Notes under the pieces: model-generated | What the model was told of the DNA's origin: nothing | The model's input: the letters and a program-made list of their open reading frames with translations, nothing else | The model's database searches: none | In this document: positions 1 through 9,456 of the stretch, one piece after another | How positions within the stretch are numbered: the first letter of the stretch is position 1 | How the letters are laid out: the number at the start of each line of letters is the position of its first letter | Translations under genes and position numbers: made by a program | Origin: Cellulomonas telluris | GTDB taxonomy: Bacteria > Actinomycetota > Actinomycetes > Actinomycetales > Cellulomonadaceae | Length of the DNA stretch: 64,000 nt | Reading direction: 5' to 3' | Assembly (NCBI RefSeq): GCF_004886325.1 | Contig: NZ_QXFN01000001.1 | Span: 124,001-188,000 of the forward strand

Positions 1-1422
1 GGCGCGGGACAGGTCGATCACGACGCGCTCCGGGTCGCCCGTGTAGTCGAAGCGGTGCACCAGGTCGTTCGACGACGCGAAGAACAGCGCGCCCTCGACG
101 GCGTAGACGCGCGTCCCGTCCTCGTCCGACGCGTCGAGCCGCGTCACGGTCGTCAGGTGCGCGACGCGGCGCGCGAACAGGACCGTCGCGACGAGCACGC
201 CGACGCCCACCCCGTACGCGAGGTTGTGCGTCGCGACGGTGACCGCGACGGTCGAGAGCATCACGGCCGTCTCGGACAGCGGCATGCGGCGCAGCGTGCG
301 CAGCGAGTGCCAGTCGAACGTGCCGACGGCGACCATGACCATGACCGCGACCAGCGCGGCCATCGGCATCACGGCCACGACGTCCCCGAGCCCCACGCAC
401 AGCGCCAGCAGGAAGACCCCGGCGAGGAACGTGGAGATCCGCGTGCGGGCGCCGGAGACCTTCACGTTGATCATCGTCTGGCCGATCATCGCGCAGCCGC
501 CCATGCCCCCGAAGAAGCCGGTGACGACGTTCGCGACGCCCTGCCCCCACGACTCGCGCGTCTTGTCGGAGTGGGTGTCCGTGACCTCGTCGACGAGCTT
601 CGCGGTCATGAGCGACTCGAGCAGGCCGACGACGGCCATGGCGAGCGCGTACGGGAGCACGATCTGCAGCGTCTCGAGCGTGAACGGCACGTCCGGGACG
701 AGCAGCGTGGGCAGGCTCTCGGGCAGCGCGCCCTCGTCGCCGACGGTCGGCACGGCGATCCCGGCGGCCACGACGAGGACCGTGAGCAGGACGATCGCGA
801 CGAGGGGCGCGGGGACGACGGTCGTGAACCGTGGCAGCAGCACCATGATCGCGATGCCGGCGGCGACGAGCGGGTAGACGACCCACGGCACGTCGACGAG
901 GTGCGTGAGCTGCGACGTGAAGATGAGGATCGCGAGCGCGTTGACGAAGCCGACCATCACCGAGCGCGGGATGAAGCGCATGAGCCGGGCGACGCCCGCG
1001 AGCCCGAGCACGACCTGCAGCACGCCCGCCAGGACCACGGTCGCGAGCAGGTACTCGACCCCGTGCTCGCGCACGACCGGCGCCACGACGAGCGCGACCG
1101 CGCCGGTCGCGGCGGAGATCATCGCCGGCCGCCCGCCGACGACCGCGATGGTCACCGCCATCGTGAACGACGCGAACAGGCCCAGCCGCGGGTCCACGCC
1201 CGCGATGATCGAGAACGCGATCGCCTCGGGGATGAGCGCGAGGGCGACGACGAGGCCCGCGAGCACCTCCGTCCGCAGGCGCGCCGGCGAGCGCAGCGCG
1301 GAGCGGACGGACCACGCCTCGTCGGCCTCGGGCGCGCCGTCGACCGGCACGGGGGCGGGGGCCGGGTCGGGCATCGGGACGGCTGACGTGGGCGTGGCGT
1401 CGGGGGGCGTGTCGGCGGGCAC
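1..1422 (-). CDS. SulP (SLC26A) family anion permease, 3' end beyond window
   Basis: This is a membrane anion transporter of the SulP/SLC26A family; sulfate, bicarbonate or another anion are possible substrates and the sequence does not decide which. The 474 residues present carry many hydrophobic helices, a [15 protein letters not shown]-like core with the following [10 protein letters not shown], and the start of a C-terminal STAS domain ([11 protein letters not shown], then the VVIDLS strand). The rest of STAS lies beyond position 1. I chose GTG at 1422 because GGAAGGGG lies 6 nt upstream; an in-frame ATG at 1374 is an alternative. The gene is divergent from a MerR regulator and shares its operator region. 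Confidence 0.9.
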   Translation of the reverse strand, partial: MPADTPPDATPTSAVPMPDPAPAPVPVDGAPEADEAWSVRSALRSPARLRTEVLAGLVVALALIPEAIAFSIIAGVDPRLGLFASFTMAVTIAVVGGRPAMISAATGAVALVVAPVVREHGVEYLLATVVLAGVLQVVLGLAGVARLMRFIPRSVMVGFVNALAILIFTSQLTHLVDVPWVVYPLVAAGIAIMVLLPRFTTVVPAPLVAIVLLTVLVVAAGIAVPTVGDEGALPESLPTLLVPDVPFTLETLQIVLPYALAMAVVGLLESLMTAKLVDEVTDTHSDKTRESWGQGVANVVTGFFGGMGGCAMIGQTMINVKVSGARTRISTFLAGVFLLALCVGLGDVVAVMPMAALVAVMVMVAVGTFDWHSLRTLRRMPLSETAVMLSTVAVTVATHNLAYGVGVGVLVATVLFARRVAHLTTVTRLDASDEDGTRVYAVEGALFFASSNDLVHRFDYTGDPERVVIDLSRA

Positions 1423-1509
1423 GGCTGTCCCCTTCCGGGGTGACGAGGGGTGGGAACCGCGCGCGACGTCGGGCACGGCAGGGCGAGGCGCCCTGGGGCG
1501 ACGGCAACT

Positions 1510-1529
1510 CTACCCTTACGTGAGGGTAG
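1510..1529. promoter_or_regulatory. MerR-type operator between sulP and merR genes
   Basis: CTACCCTTACGTGAGGGTAG is a 20-bp palindrome with one mismatched pair, centred on ACGT. MerR-family proteins bind palindromes of this kind lying in long promoter spacers. It sits between the two divergent genes, so one regulator probably controls both. The promoter assignment is inference. Confidence 0.7.
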
Positions 1530-1578
1530 GGTCGAACGTCCGCGAACCGACGCCCCCCCGACCGGCAGGATGGTGCCC

Positions 1579-1956
1579 ATGACCGACGAGCCCCCGACGA
1601 CGATGCACATCGGCGCGGTCGCCGAGCGGACGGGCCTGTCGCTGCGCACCCTGCGCCACTACGACGAGGTCGGCCTGCTGCGCCCCTCCGCCCGCACCGA
1701 CGGCGGGTTCCGGCTCTACACGGACGCCGACGTGGAGCGGCTGCTGCTCATCCGCCGCATGAAGCCGCTCGGCTTCACGCTCGAGGAGATGGCCGACCTG
1801 CTCGCCGTCACCGACCGCATCGCCGCCGGCGACGTCGACGAGGGCGTGCGCGCGCAGCTCGAGGGCCACCTCGCCGCCGCCCGGGAGCGGCGGGCCGACC
1901 TCGCGCGCCGGCTGGCGATGGCCGACGAGTTCATCGCCCTGCTCGAGGCCCGCTGA
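1579..1956 (+). CDS. MerR-family transcriptional regulator
   Basis: A 125-residue DNA-binding regulator. The N-terminal winged helix is typical of MerR: IGAVAERTGLSLRTLRHYDE, then GLLRPSARTDGGFRLY and a helix through VERLLLIRRMKPLGF. A coiled-coil dimerisation helix fills the C-terminal half. No cysteine cluster is visible, so metal sensing is not indicated. I chose ATG at 1579 (AGGA 8 nt upstream) over the in-frame ATG at 1570. It is divergent from the SulP gene across the palindrome at 1510-1529 and probably controls both. Confidence 0.88.
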   Translation: MTDEPPTTMHIGAVAERTGLSLRTLRHYDEVGLLRPSARTDGGFRLYTDADVERLLLIRRMKPLGFTLEEMADLLAVTDRIAAGDVDEGVRAQLEGHLAAARERRADLARRLAMADEFIALLEAR

Positions 1957-1987
1957 CGCGCGCGGGACCGGCCGGCAGCGGCGTCGG

Positions 1988-2428
1988 TCAGCGGGGGCCG
2001 ACGGCCCCGTCCGGCTCCGGTGCGTCCGGTCCCGTCGGCTCCCCCGACTCCGGGTCGTCCGTCGTGTCGTTGCCCGCGGCACGCAGGTCCCGCGTGAGCT
2101 CGTCGACCACGAGCAGGTCGTGCCGCACCTTGCCCGTGCGGTAGCCGGCGCGTCCGACCATGTGCGCGGCGACCGGGGCGGTGAGCATCTGGAAGATCGC
2201 GACGAGGACGAGCGCCCACACCGCGCCGCCCTCGCGCAGCCGCAGCGCGAGCCCGACCAGCACGAGGATCAGCCCGAGCGTCTGCGGCTTGGTGCCGGCG
2301 TGCATGCGCGACAGCAGGTCGGGGAACCGCAGGGCGCCGACGCCCGCCGCGAGCACGAAGAACGCGCCGCCCAGCAGGCAGACGACCGACACGACGTCCG
2401 CGACGAGGGTCCACTGGTCCTCGCTCAT
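1988..2428 (-). CDS. mrpG: Mrp Na+(K+)/H+ antiporter subunit G
   Basis: Small membrane subunit of the Mrp antiporter, 146 residues, last gene of the operon. It has about three transmembrane helices and the family motif region GALRFPDLLSRMHAGTKPQT. A polar, acidic tail of about 40 residues follows the last helix. GGGGGAGGGGGCGCGC precedes ATG 2428. A 28-nt gap separates it from mrpF. It ends convergently with the merR gene, leaving about 31 bp between the two stops. Confidence 0.92.
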   Translation of the reverse strand: MSEDQWTLVADVVSVVCLLGGAFFVLAAGVGALRFPDLLSRMHAGTKPQTLGLILVLVGLALRLREGGAVWALVLVAIFQMLTAPVAAHMVGRAGYRTGKVRHDLLVVDELTRDLRAAGNDTTDDPESGEPTGPDAPEPDGAVGPR

Positions 2429-2456
2429 GCGCGCCCCCTCCCCCGGGTCGCCCCCG

Positions 2457-2906
2457 TCATCGGACCTCCCCCTCGGCCCCGCCGCCGTGCGACTCGGCGT
2501 CCGGCGCGTCCTCGACCGTGTCCTGCGTGCTCTCGGGCACGTGCCGGCGCCGGCGCTGCGCCTCCTCCTCCTGCTCGCGGCGGCGGCGCTCGGCCTCCTC
2601 GGCAGCGACCTCCTCGCGCGTGCGCACGCGCCCCTCGCCCTCGGGCTCCACGGACGCGAAGCGCGCGATGGTCACCGACCCGACGAACCCGACGAGGGAC
2701 AGCACGACGAGGATCGGCACGACGTCGGCCCGGCGGCGCGCGGCCGCGTACAGCGCGACGGCGGCGACCATCGCCGTGACGACGATGTCGAGAGCGACCG
2801 TCCGGTCGAGCATCGACGGGCCCTTCTCCGCGCGCACGACCGCGAACGTCGCACCGAGGGTGAGCAGCACGGCGCTGACGCCGACCACCACGTCCATCGC
2901 GGTCAC
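2457..2906 (-). CDS. mrpF: Mrp antiporter subunit F
   Basis: Small membrane subunit of the Mrp complex, 149 residues. Helices occupy roughly the first 85 residues, with the MrpF hallmark GPSMLDRTVALDIVVT. The rest is a long charged tail rich in Glu and Arg, longer than in usual MrpF proteins of about 90 residues. GTG at 2906 overlaps the mrpE stop as GTGA, which supports the start and implies translational coupling. Confidence 0.9.
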   Translation of the reverse strand: MTAMDVVVGVSAVLLTLGATFAVVRAEKGPSMLDRTVALDIVVTAMVAAVALYAAARRRADVVPILVVLSLVGFVGSVTIARFASVEPEGEGRVRTREEVAAEEAERRRREQEEEAQRRRRHVPESTQDTVEDAPDAESHGGGAEGEVR

Positions 2907-3481
2907 CGCGTCACCTCCGCCCGGCTGCGCCCGCGGCCGGCCGCCAGCCCGGCCCGGACGAGCTCCTCGTCCGACGCGAGCGCGCGCAGCACCCGCTCCT
3001 CCTGCTCCAGCACCGACCGGCGCGCGACCTCGACCCCGCCCGACGTCTCCACGTCGAGCACGTGGATGTACAGCCGGCCGGTGAGCCGGTGCGCCTCGAC
3101 GACCAGCGACCCCGGCACGAGGGACACGAGCTCGGCGGTCAGCGTGAGGTACAGGTCGGAGTGGCTGCGCAGCTGCACGCACACGACCGCACCCCGCGGC
3201 GTGTGCCGCGGCCGCAGCGCGACCAGGCTGACCTCGAACGACGCCCGCACGAGGTCGACGAGGAAACGCCCGACCAGCACCGCCAGCGCCCCCGGACGCA
3301 CGCGCCCGTGCAGGTCGATCGGGGTCATGCGCAGTCCCGCCGTCACCAGGACGCCGAGCAGCGCGCCGTTGACGACGTTGCCGAGGCTGATGTCGCCCCA
3401 CAGCAGGACCCACACGGCGGTCAGCCACAGGACCGTGGGCCACTGCGTGCGCAGCGAGCCGCGGCGCGGGTGCAGGCTCAC
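2903..3481 (-). CDS. mrpE: Mrp antiporter subunit E
   Basis: Membrane subunit of the Mrp antiporter, 192 residues. Two or three N-terminal helices (VLWLTAVWVLLWG, GNVVNGALLGVLVTAGL) precede the cytosolic MrpE domain, with SLVPGSLVVE near the middle. The GTG start at 3481 overlaps the mrpD stop by 4 nt (GTGA), and its own stop overlaps mrpF the same way. Order and spacing match the classic A-C-D-E-F-G arrangement. Confidence 0.9.
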   Translation of the reverse strand: MSLHPRRGSLRTQWPTVLWLTAVWVLLWGDISLGNVVNGALLGVLVTAGLRMTPIDLHGRVRPGALAVLVGRFLVDLVRASFEVSLVALRPRHTPRGAVVCVQLRSHSDLYLTLTAELVSLVPGSLVVEAHRLTGRLYIHVLDVETSGGVEVARRSVLEQEERVLRALASDEELVRAGLAAGRGRSRAEVTR

Positions 3482-5061
3482 GGGTCCACCTCCACCGCGT
3501 CGTCGGAGCCGGGCTCGTCGTCGGTCTCGGCGACGTCGGCCGACTCGCCCAGCCCGCGACGGCCGTCGGGCAGGACGGCCTCGACGTACGGCGTGCGCTC
3601 GATGAGCGTCTCCGCGGCGCGCTCGGTGTACGAGTAGAGCGGACCGGCGAAGACCGTCAGCGCGACGCCGACGGCCACCAGCGCGCCGGCGGGGACGGCC
3701 ATCGTCGCGGGCACCCGGGTGCGGGGCAGCTCCTCGGGCGGCGTCTGCCAGAACGCCTTGTTCCACGCCTTGACGAGTGCGTACAGGGTGAGCAGCGACG
3801 TGACGACGGACCCCACGACCAGCGCGTACGCGAGCGGCGTGCCCACGGCGACGCCGGCCTCGAGCAGCCCGACCTTGCCGAGGAAGCCCGAGAGCGGCGG
3901 GATGCCGGCGAGGTTCATCGCGGGCACGAAGAACAGGACCGCCAGCACGGGAGCGAGCTTCGCGAGCCCGCCGAGCCGGTCCAGCGACGTCGTCCCGCCG
4001 TACCGCTCGACGAGCCCGACCACGAGGAACAGCGCCGTCTGGACGGTGATGTGGTGCACCACGTAGTAGATCGCCGCGGTCCAGCCGGTCTCGGTGCCGA
4101 GCGCGATGCCGAACACCATGTAGCCGATGTGGCTGACGAGTGTGAAGGACAGGAGTCGCTTGACGTCGTCCTGCGCGACCGCGCCGAGGATGCCGACGAG
4201 CATCGTCGCGAGCGCGAGCACCATGAGCACCTCGTCGACGCGCCCCTCGGGGAACAGCAGGCTCTGGGTGCGGATGATCGCGTAGACGCCGACCTTGGTG
4301 AGCAGGCCGGCGAACACCGCGGTGACCGGCGCGGGGGCCGTCGGGTACGAGTCCGGCAGCCACGCCGACAGCGGGAAGACGGCGGCCTTGATGCCGAACG
4401 CCAGCAGCAGGGCGACCTGCAGCACGAGCCGCACGCCCGGGTCGACCTCCGGCAGCCGGAGCGCGAGCTGCGCGAGGTTGAGCGTCCCGGTCGCGGCGTA
4501 CACGGCGCCGATCGCGACCAGGAAGAGGATCGACGACAGGATCGACACGACGACGTAGACCGTGCCGGCCCGGATGCGCTCGCCGGTGCCGCTCAGCGAG
4601 ATCAGCACGTACGACGCCGCGAGCAGGATCTCGAACCCGACGTAGATGTTGAACAGGTCGCCCGAGAGGAACGCGTTCGCGACGCCCGCCGACAGCACGA
4701 GGTACGTCGGGTGGTAGATCGAGACCGGTGCCCCGCTCTCGCCGTCCTGCTGACCCTGCGCGAGCGAGTACAGCAGGACGCACAGCGTCACCGCCGACGA
4801 GACGGTCAGCATGAGGGCGGACAGCCGGTCCGCGACGAGGTCGATGCCGACCGGCGCGGCCCACCCGCCGACGTCGACGACCACCGGTCCGCCGTCGGCC
4901 AGCACGAGCAGCCCCGCGGACACCACGAGCACGAGCGAGAGCGCGACGACCGTCACGATCCGCTGGAGGCGTGGGCGACGCGCGAGCGCGAGCGTCAGCC
5001 CGGCGGCCGAGAGCGGCAGCACGACGGGCAGCGGGACGAGCCACGTCCAGTCCGTGGTCAT
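3478..5061 (-). CDS. mrpD: Mrp antiporter subunit D
   Basis: Large proton-translocating subunit of the Mrp complex, related to NuoM/NuoN of complex I; 527 residues with about 14 helices. Family features include FNIYVGFEILLAASYVLI, a conserved Lys in LAFGIKAAVFPLSAWLPDSY, and the LSFTLVSHIGYMVFG and GIPPLSGFLGK segments. ATG 5061 overlaps the mrpC stop as ATGA. The C-terminal tail is acidic. Confidence 0.95.
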   Translation of the reverse strand: MTTDWTWLVPLPVVLPLSAAGLTLALARRPRLQRIVTVVALSLVLVVSAGLLVLADGGPVVVDVGGWAAPVGIDLVADRLSALMLTVSSAVTLCVLLYSLAQGQQDGESGAPVSIYHPTYLVLSAGVANAFLSGDLFNIYVGFEILLAASYVLISLSGTGERIRAGTVYVVVSILSSILFLVAIGAVYAATGTLNLAQLALRLPEVDPGVRLVLQVALLLAFGIKAAVFPLSAWLPDSYPTAPAPVTAVFAGLLTKVGVYAIIRTQSLLFPEGRVDEVLMVLALATMLVGILGAVAQDDVKRLLSFTLVSHIGYMVFGIALGTETGWTAAIYYVVHHITVQTALFLVVGLVERYGGTTSLDRLGGLAKLAPVLAVLFFVPAMNLAGIPPLSGFLGKVGLLEAGVAVGTPLAYALVVGSVVTSLLTLYALVKAWNKAFWQTPPEELPRTRVPATMAVPAGALVAVGVALTVFAGPLYSYTERAAETLIERTPYVEAVLPDGRRGLGESADVAETDDEPGSDDAVEVDP

Positions 5062-5594
5062 CGCGTCACCCCCGCCGTGCTGTCCTCGTCGTCCTGCGCC
5101 GGCCCGTGGTCGACGGCGCCGGAACCCGGCCCGCCGCGGTCGGTCTCGTCGCGTGCGATCGCGGCCTCCTCGGCGAGGGTCTCGCCGTCGCCCTCCGTGT
5201 CCGTGTCCTCGAAGGCGCGCTCGTCGCGCGCCGCCAGCCGGGCGATGCGGCGGTCCTCGACGTCGTCCTGCACCTCGTCGTGCCGGTGCAGCTGCCACGA
5301 GCGGTACGCCATGGCGAGCAGGAACGCGGTGAGGCCGAGCGTGATGACGATGGCCGTGAGCACGAGCGCCTGCGGCAGGGGGTCCGACATCTCCCCCTCA
5401 GGGGTCACGCCGATCAGCGGCGGTCCCCCGGCGGCACCGCCCGCCACGAGGATGAGCAGGTTGGCGCCGTTGCTGAGCATGGCGACCCCGACGAGCACGC
5501 GCGTCAGGCTGCGCTCGAGCACGAGGTAGGTGCCGGCGGCGAACAGGACGCCGATGACGACGACGAGCGTCAGGTTCGGGCTCATGTCGATCAC
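5058..5594 (-). CDS. mrpC: Mrp antiporter subunit C
   Basis: Three-helix NuoK-like subunit, 178 residues. The first 115 residues contain the family pattern: GTYLVLERSLTRVLVGVAML, SNGANLLIL, and DPLPQALVLTAIVITLG. An unusually long charged tail of about 65 residues follows. GTG at 5594 is preceded by GGAGGT 6 nt upstream and overlaps the mrpA stop as GTGA. The in-frame ATG at 5585 is less well spaced. Confidence 0.92.
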   Translation of the reverse strand: MIDMSPNLTLVVVIGVLFAAGTYLVLERSLTRVLVGVAMLSNGANLLILVAGGAAGGPPLIGVTPEGEMSDPLPQALVLTAIVITLGLTAFLLAMAYRSWQLHRHDEVQDDVEDRRIARLAARDERAFEDTDTEGDGETLAEEAAIARDETDRGGPGSGAVDHGPAQDDEDSTAGVTR

Positions 5595-8500
5595 GGGACC
5601 ACCTCCGGCCCCTCGCCGGACCCGCGCTCGACGGCGTGCCCCGCCGCGCGCGCCGGGACCGTCTCGCCGGCCTCGAGCCGCGCCACGTCGTCGCCGCCGA
5701 CCGCGTCGGCCGCGACCTCGTCCTCGCCGGACTCGGCGCGTCGGTCGATCTCGGCGCCGAGGCTGCGCAGCACGTCGAGCACCAGCCCGACGACCACGAG
5801 GTACACGCCGACGTCGAAGAACAGGCTGGTCACGAGCTTCACCTCGCCCCATACCGGCAGCGTGAACTCGAGGATCCACGACTGCAGCACCGTGCCGCCG
5901 AAGACGAGCGCCCCCAGGCCCACGCCGGCCGACAGGAACAGCCCGAGGCCCAGCAGCACGCCGGGCTGCACGGGTGCGGCCTCGCCGAGCTCGTAGCGCC
6001 CGCCCGCCAGGTACCGCACGGCGAGCGCGATGCCCGTGACCAGGCCCGCGGCGAACCCGCCGCCGGGCTGGTTGTGCCCGCTGAACAGCAGGTACACCGA
6101 GTACACGATCATCGTGTGGAAGAGGAGCCGGACGACGACCTCGAAGATGACGGAGCGGCGCTGCGGCGCGAGCGTGCGCCCGGCACGCAGCCACTCGCGG
6201 GCGCGCGCGCCCGTGCCGACACCGGCCCGGCGGGTGCCCGGGGCTCCCGGCTCGGCGTCCGCCGGCACCTGGACGGAGCCCGCGGGACGGCGGATCGCCG
6301 CCATCGGGTCGGGCACCCCGCCCCACACCGCCCGGTCCGCCGGCGCCTCGCGCTCACGGAAGATGCGGCCTGACCGCGCGGACAGGAAGACGAGCGAGGC
6401 GACGCCCGTCGCGGCGACGAGCAGCACCGAGATCTCGCCCATGGTGTCCCACGCGCGGATGTCGACGAGCGTGACGTTGACGATGTTCTTGCCGCCGCCG
6501 AACTCGTACGCCTCCTCGGCGAAGTCGGCGGACACCGGCGCGTGCACGCGAGCCGAGGGTGCGACGAGCGCGATCCCCGCGACGACGACGCCCACGGCGA
6601 CGCCGATCGCGAGCCGCACGTACCGCGACAGGGCGAGCGGGCGGTCGGAGAAGTAGGGGGGCAGGCGCCGCAGCACGAGCACGAACACGACCAGCGAGAT
6701 CGTCTCGACCAGCACCTGCGTGAGCGCGAGGTCCGGCGCACCGTGCAGCAGGAACAGCCCCGCGATCGCGTACCCGCCGATGCCCAGCAGGATGATCGCC
6801 TTGAGCCGGCGCCGGGCGCGCGCGGCGAGGACCGCCGACACCACGACCACGGCGCCGAACACGGCCTGCGCGGCGTAGTCCCAGGGCCGCACCGCGTCGG
6901 GCCACGACGTGCCGGACGCGAGGGCCGTCCCCACGGCCGTGCACCACGCGACCAGGATGATGCCGAGGTAGACGGGCAGCGAGCCGCGCTGCGTGATCGC
7001 CGTGACGTCGGCCGCGAGGTCGTCCAGGCGGCGCATGGACCGGCGGTAGACGCGGTCGGCCTCGAGCACGCGCGGCGCCCGGCCCTGCCAGCGCTCCACC
7101 CGGTCCCGCGCGACGAACAGGAGGCCGCCGACGCCGAGGATCCCGATCGTCAGCCAGAAGGCGGGCGTGACGCCCGCCCAGAGCACGAGGTGCCCGGGCT
7201 CGCCGTGCGGGTAGGTCGAGGCGTGCGGCAGGAGCAGGTCCTCGCCGAGCCCCGGCAGCAGGGCGACGGCGACACCGAGCAGCGCGAGGACCAGCGCGGG
7301 CCACACGAGCAGCAGCGACGGGTGGGTGATCTGCGCGGGCGCCGACGACTCGTGGCCTCCCTCGGCGAGCGACGTCGTCGTCGCGCCGCCCTCGCCGTCG
7401 TCCGCCTGCGCCTCGGTGAGCACGGCCTTCTTCGTCGCGAACGCGCCCCACCACAGGCGCAGCCCGTACGCGACGGTGAGCGCGGAGCCGACGACGACCG
7501 CGCCGAGCACGACCCAGCCGAGCGGGTCGCCCTCGGCGTGCAGCAGGGCCTCGAGCCCCGCCTCCTTGGCGACGTAGCCCGCGAACGGCGGCAGGCCGAT
7601 CATCGACGCGGTCGCGAGCGCGCCGGCCGCGGCCGTCCACGGCAGCTCCCGGCCCACGCCCGACAGGCGCCGCAGGTCACGCGTGCCGCACGCGGCGTCG
7701 ACGATGCCGACGACGAGGAACAGCGACGCCTTGAACATCGCGTGCGCGCCGAGCATCGCCAGGCCCGCGAGCGCGGCCCCCTGCGTGCCCTGCCCGACGA
7801 GCAGGACGATCAGGCCGAGCTGGCTCACCGTGCCGAACGCGAGGACGAGCTTGAGGTCGTGCTGGCGCAGCGCCCGGTACCCGCCGAGCAGCAGCGTGCC
7901 GGCGCCGAGCAGGACCACGGTCCACTGCCACACCGGCTGGTCGGCGTACGCGGGGGCGAACCGCGCGATGAGGTACACGCCGGCCTTCACCATCGCTGCC
8001 GCGTGCAGGTACGCGCTCACGGGGGTCGGCGCGGCCATCGCCGCGGGCAGCCAGTAGTGGAACGGGACGAGCGCCGACTTCGTCACCGCACCGGCGAGCA
8101 GGCACGCGATGCCCGCGACGACGAGCGGCCCCTGGGTCGGCGGGTCCGCCAGGAGCGCGGAGAGCGAGTACGACCCGGCCTCGTGCGCGAGCAGGACGAC
8201 GCCGACGAGCATGGCCAGGCCACCGGCGGTCGTCACCACGATGGCCTGCATCGCCGCTCGGCGGCTCGCCTTGCGGTCCGCGTAGTGCCCGATGAGCAGG
8301 TACGACGTGACCGTCGTGAGCTCCCAGAAGACGAACAGCAGCAGCATGTCGTCCGCGGTGACCAGCCCGAGCATCGAGCCGGCGAACGCCGTGAAGACCC
8401 CGCCGAAGCGACCCAGGCCGGCCGCGGTCGGCTTGAAGTACGCCGAGCAGTAGACGAGCACGAGCGCACCGACGCCGCCCACGACCACCGTCATCAGCCA

Positions 8501-8728
8501 CGACAGCGTGTCCAGCCGGAACGACAGCTCGAGGCCCAGCGTCGGGATCCACTCGACGACCTCGACGGGCCCGCGCCCGTACCGCACGACCGCGGTGTGC
8601 GCGAGCGCCCACGCGGCCGCCGAGGCGGGGGCCAGGGCGAGGACCCAGAACGCCCGGCGACCGAGCCACGCGACGAGCGCGGGCGCGACGAGGGCCGCTG
8701 CGAGGTGCACGGTCAGCAGCAGCAGCAA
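5591..8728 (-). CDS. mrpA: Fused Mrp antiporter subunits A and B
   Basis: The largest subunit of the Mrp antiporter, 1045 residues. The order is a NuoL-like proton channel (first 500 residues, with YLLIGHYADRKASRRAAMQA, then ALVPFHYWLPAAM), a DUF4040-like region (KAIILLGIGGYAIAGLFLLHG), an MbhE-like segment (VDIRAWDTMGEISVLL), and from about residue 859 a complete MrpB domain (HTMIVYSVYLLFSGHNQPGG). No separate mrpB exists between mrpA and mrpC, so the fusion supplies it. I chose TTG 8728, with GGAGAG 9 nt upstream and followed directly by the first helix. An ATG at 8880 would add a proline-rich, poorly supported extension. Confidence 0.9.
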   Translation of the reverse strand: MLLLLTVHLAAALVAPALVAWLGRRAFWVLALAPASAAAWALAHTAVVRYGRGPVEVVEWIPTLGLELSFRLDTLSWLMTVVVGGVGALVLVYCSAYFKPTAAGLGRFGGVFTAFAGSMLGLVTADDMLLLFVFWELTTVTSYLLIGHYADRKASRRAAMQAIVVTTAGGLAMLVGVVLLAHEAGSYSLSALLADPPTQGPLVVAGIACLLAGAVTKSALVPFHYWLPAAMAAPTPVSAYLHAAAMVKAGVYLIARFAPAYADQPVWQWTVVLLGAGTLLLGGYRALRQHDLKLVLAFGTVSQLGLIVLLVGQGTQGAALAGLAMLGAHAMFKASLFLVVGIVDAACGTRDLRRLSGVGRELPWTAAAGALATASMIGLPPFAGYVAKEAGLEALLHAEGDPLGWVVLGAVVVGSALTVAYGLRLWWGAFATKKAVLTEAQADDGEGGATTTSLAEGGHESSAPAQITHPSLLLVWPALVLALLGVAVALLPGLGEDLLLPHASTYPHGEPGHLVLWAGVTPAFWLTIGILGVGGLLFVARDRVERWQGRAPRVLEADRVYRRSMRRLDDLAADVTAITQRGSLPVYLGIILVAWCTAVGTALASGTSWPDAVRPWDYAAQAVFGAVVVVSAVLAARARRRLKAIILLGIGGYAIAGLFLLHGAPDLALTQVLVETISLVVFVLVLRRLPPYFSDRPLALSRYVRLAIGVAVGVVVAGIALVAPSARVHAPVSADFAEEAYEFGGGKNIVNVTLVDIRAWDTMGEISVLLVAATGVASLVFLSARSGRIFREREAPADRAVWGGVPDPMAAIRRPAGSVQVPADAEPGAPGTRRAGVGTGARAREWLRAGRTLAPQRRSVIFEVVVRLLFHTMIVYSVYLLFSGHNQPGGGFAAGLVTGIALAVRYLAGGRYELGEAAPVQPGVLLGLGLFLSAGVGLGALVFGGTVLQSWILEFTLPVWGEVKLVTSLFFDVGVYLVVVGLVLDVLRSLGAEIDRRAESGEDEVAADAVGGDDVARLEAGETVPARAAGHAVERGSGEGPEVVP

Positions 8729-8950
8729 CGTCCGGCTCTCCGTCCTGGTCGGGGGCGGTGGGCGGCAGGTCTCGATGTGGCCCGACCCGGACGCCGCGGG
8801 GACGGGCGTCCGGGGACCGGCCCGGGGGGAGCCGGGCGGCCGGGCGGTCGAAGGTGCGGCCATGCGCGGCGACGCGGGAGCGCCGTCGTGATGGGCAAGG
8901 GAGCACCAGAACTCTATCAACCGCTCGTCGTGCCACCGGTCGCGCGCTCA

Positions 8951-8985
8951 CCCTCCCGGGTGGACGCGCTCCCGCGTCGGGAGGG
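8951..8985. terminator. Stem-loop downstream of the 95-residue gene
   Basis: CCCTCCCG at 8951-8958 pairs perfectly with CGGGAGGG at 8978-8985 around a 19-nt loop. It lies just after the stop of the small minus-strand gene ending at 9014 and upstream of mrpA. No T-tract follows, so termination is only a suggestion. The rest of 8729-9013 must hold the mrp promoter, but I found no convincing boxes. Confidence 0.4.
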
Positions 8986-9013
8986 CTGTGGACGGGTCGT
9001 GCGGGCCGTCGGA

Positions 9014-9301
9014 TCAGAGCCGGATGGGCTCCCCCAGGAGCACCATCCCCGGTGGGAACTGCCCGTCCATCACCGTCTCGACCTGCCGCCGCGCCTCCTC
9101 CGCGCTCTCGGCGTGCACCTGCAGCTCGAGCGTCGTCGGGCCGGGGTCGGGGCGTCCGGCGTCCGCCTCGCCGTCGTCGACGGGGGCGTCCGGCATCTCG
9201 GCGGCGAGGCCGGAGGTCCGCAGCCGGTCCAGGAACGTGCTCCCGTCACGCTTCGCGGTGTCGAGGTCGGGGAACGTGACGGGGATGACGAAGGTCTCCA
9301 T
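9014..9301 (-). CDS. Small conserved-looking protein of unknown function
   Basis: A soluble 95-residue protein with no signal peptide or membrane segment. It begins [20 protein letters not shown] and has a beta-alpha-beta look, with [18 protein letters not shown] near the C-terminus. I recognise no named family. ATG 9301 is the first start of an otherwise well-behaved frame. It stands alone, divergent from the EtfD-like gene. A small ferredoxin-like fold (BMC or ACT shape) is possible, but this is guesswork. Confidence 0.65.
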   Translation of the reverse strand: METFVIPVTFPDLDTAKRDGSTFLDRLRTSGLAAEMPDAPVDDGEADAGRPDPGPTTLELQVHAESAEEARRQVETVMDGQFPPGMVLLGEPIRL

Positions 9302-9456
9302 CCGTCCATGCTCCGTGCGCCCGCCGTCGCGGCAACCGGGGCGGGACGTCCGGTGCCGACGGCGAGCCGACCCCAGCCCGTCCCGCCGCCGTGCCGCCCA
9401 CTTCCCGGGACGGACGACCGTCCCCGGCGTCGCCGGCCGCCGTTAGCGTGAGCGAG

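Noticed and set aside
55-1386. Long plus-strand reading frames opposite the SulP gene
   Set aside because: Arg/Asp/Glu-rich antisense shadows with no domain character; the minus-strand frame is a clear transporter.
8729-8880. ATG at 8880 as the mrpA start
   Set aside because: It would add a Pro/Ser/Gly-rich stretch before the first helix without a good ribosome site; TTG 8728 is better placed.
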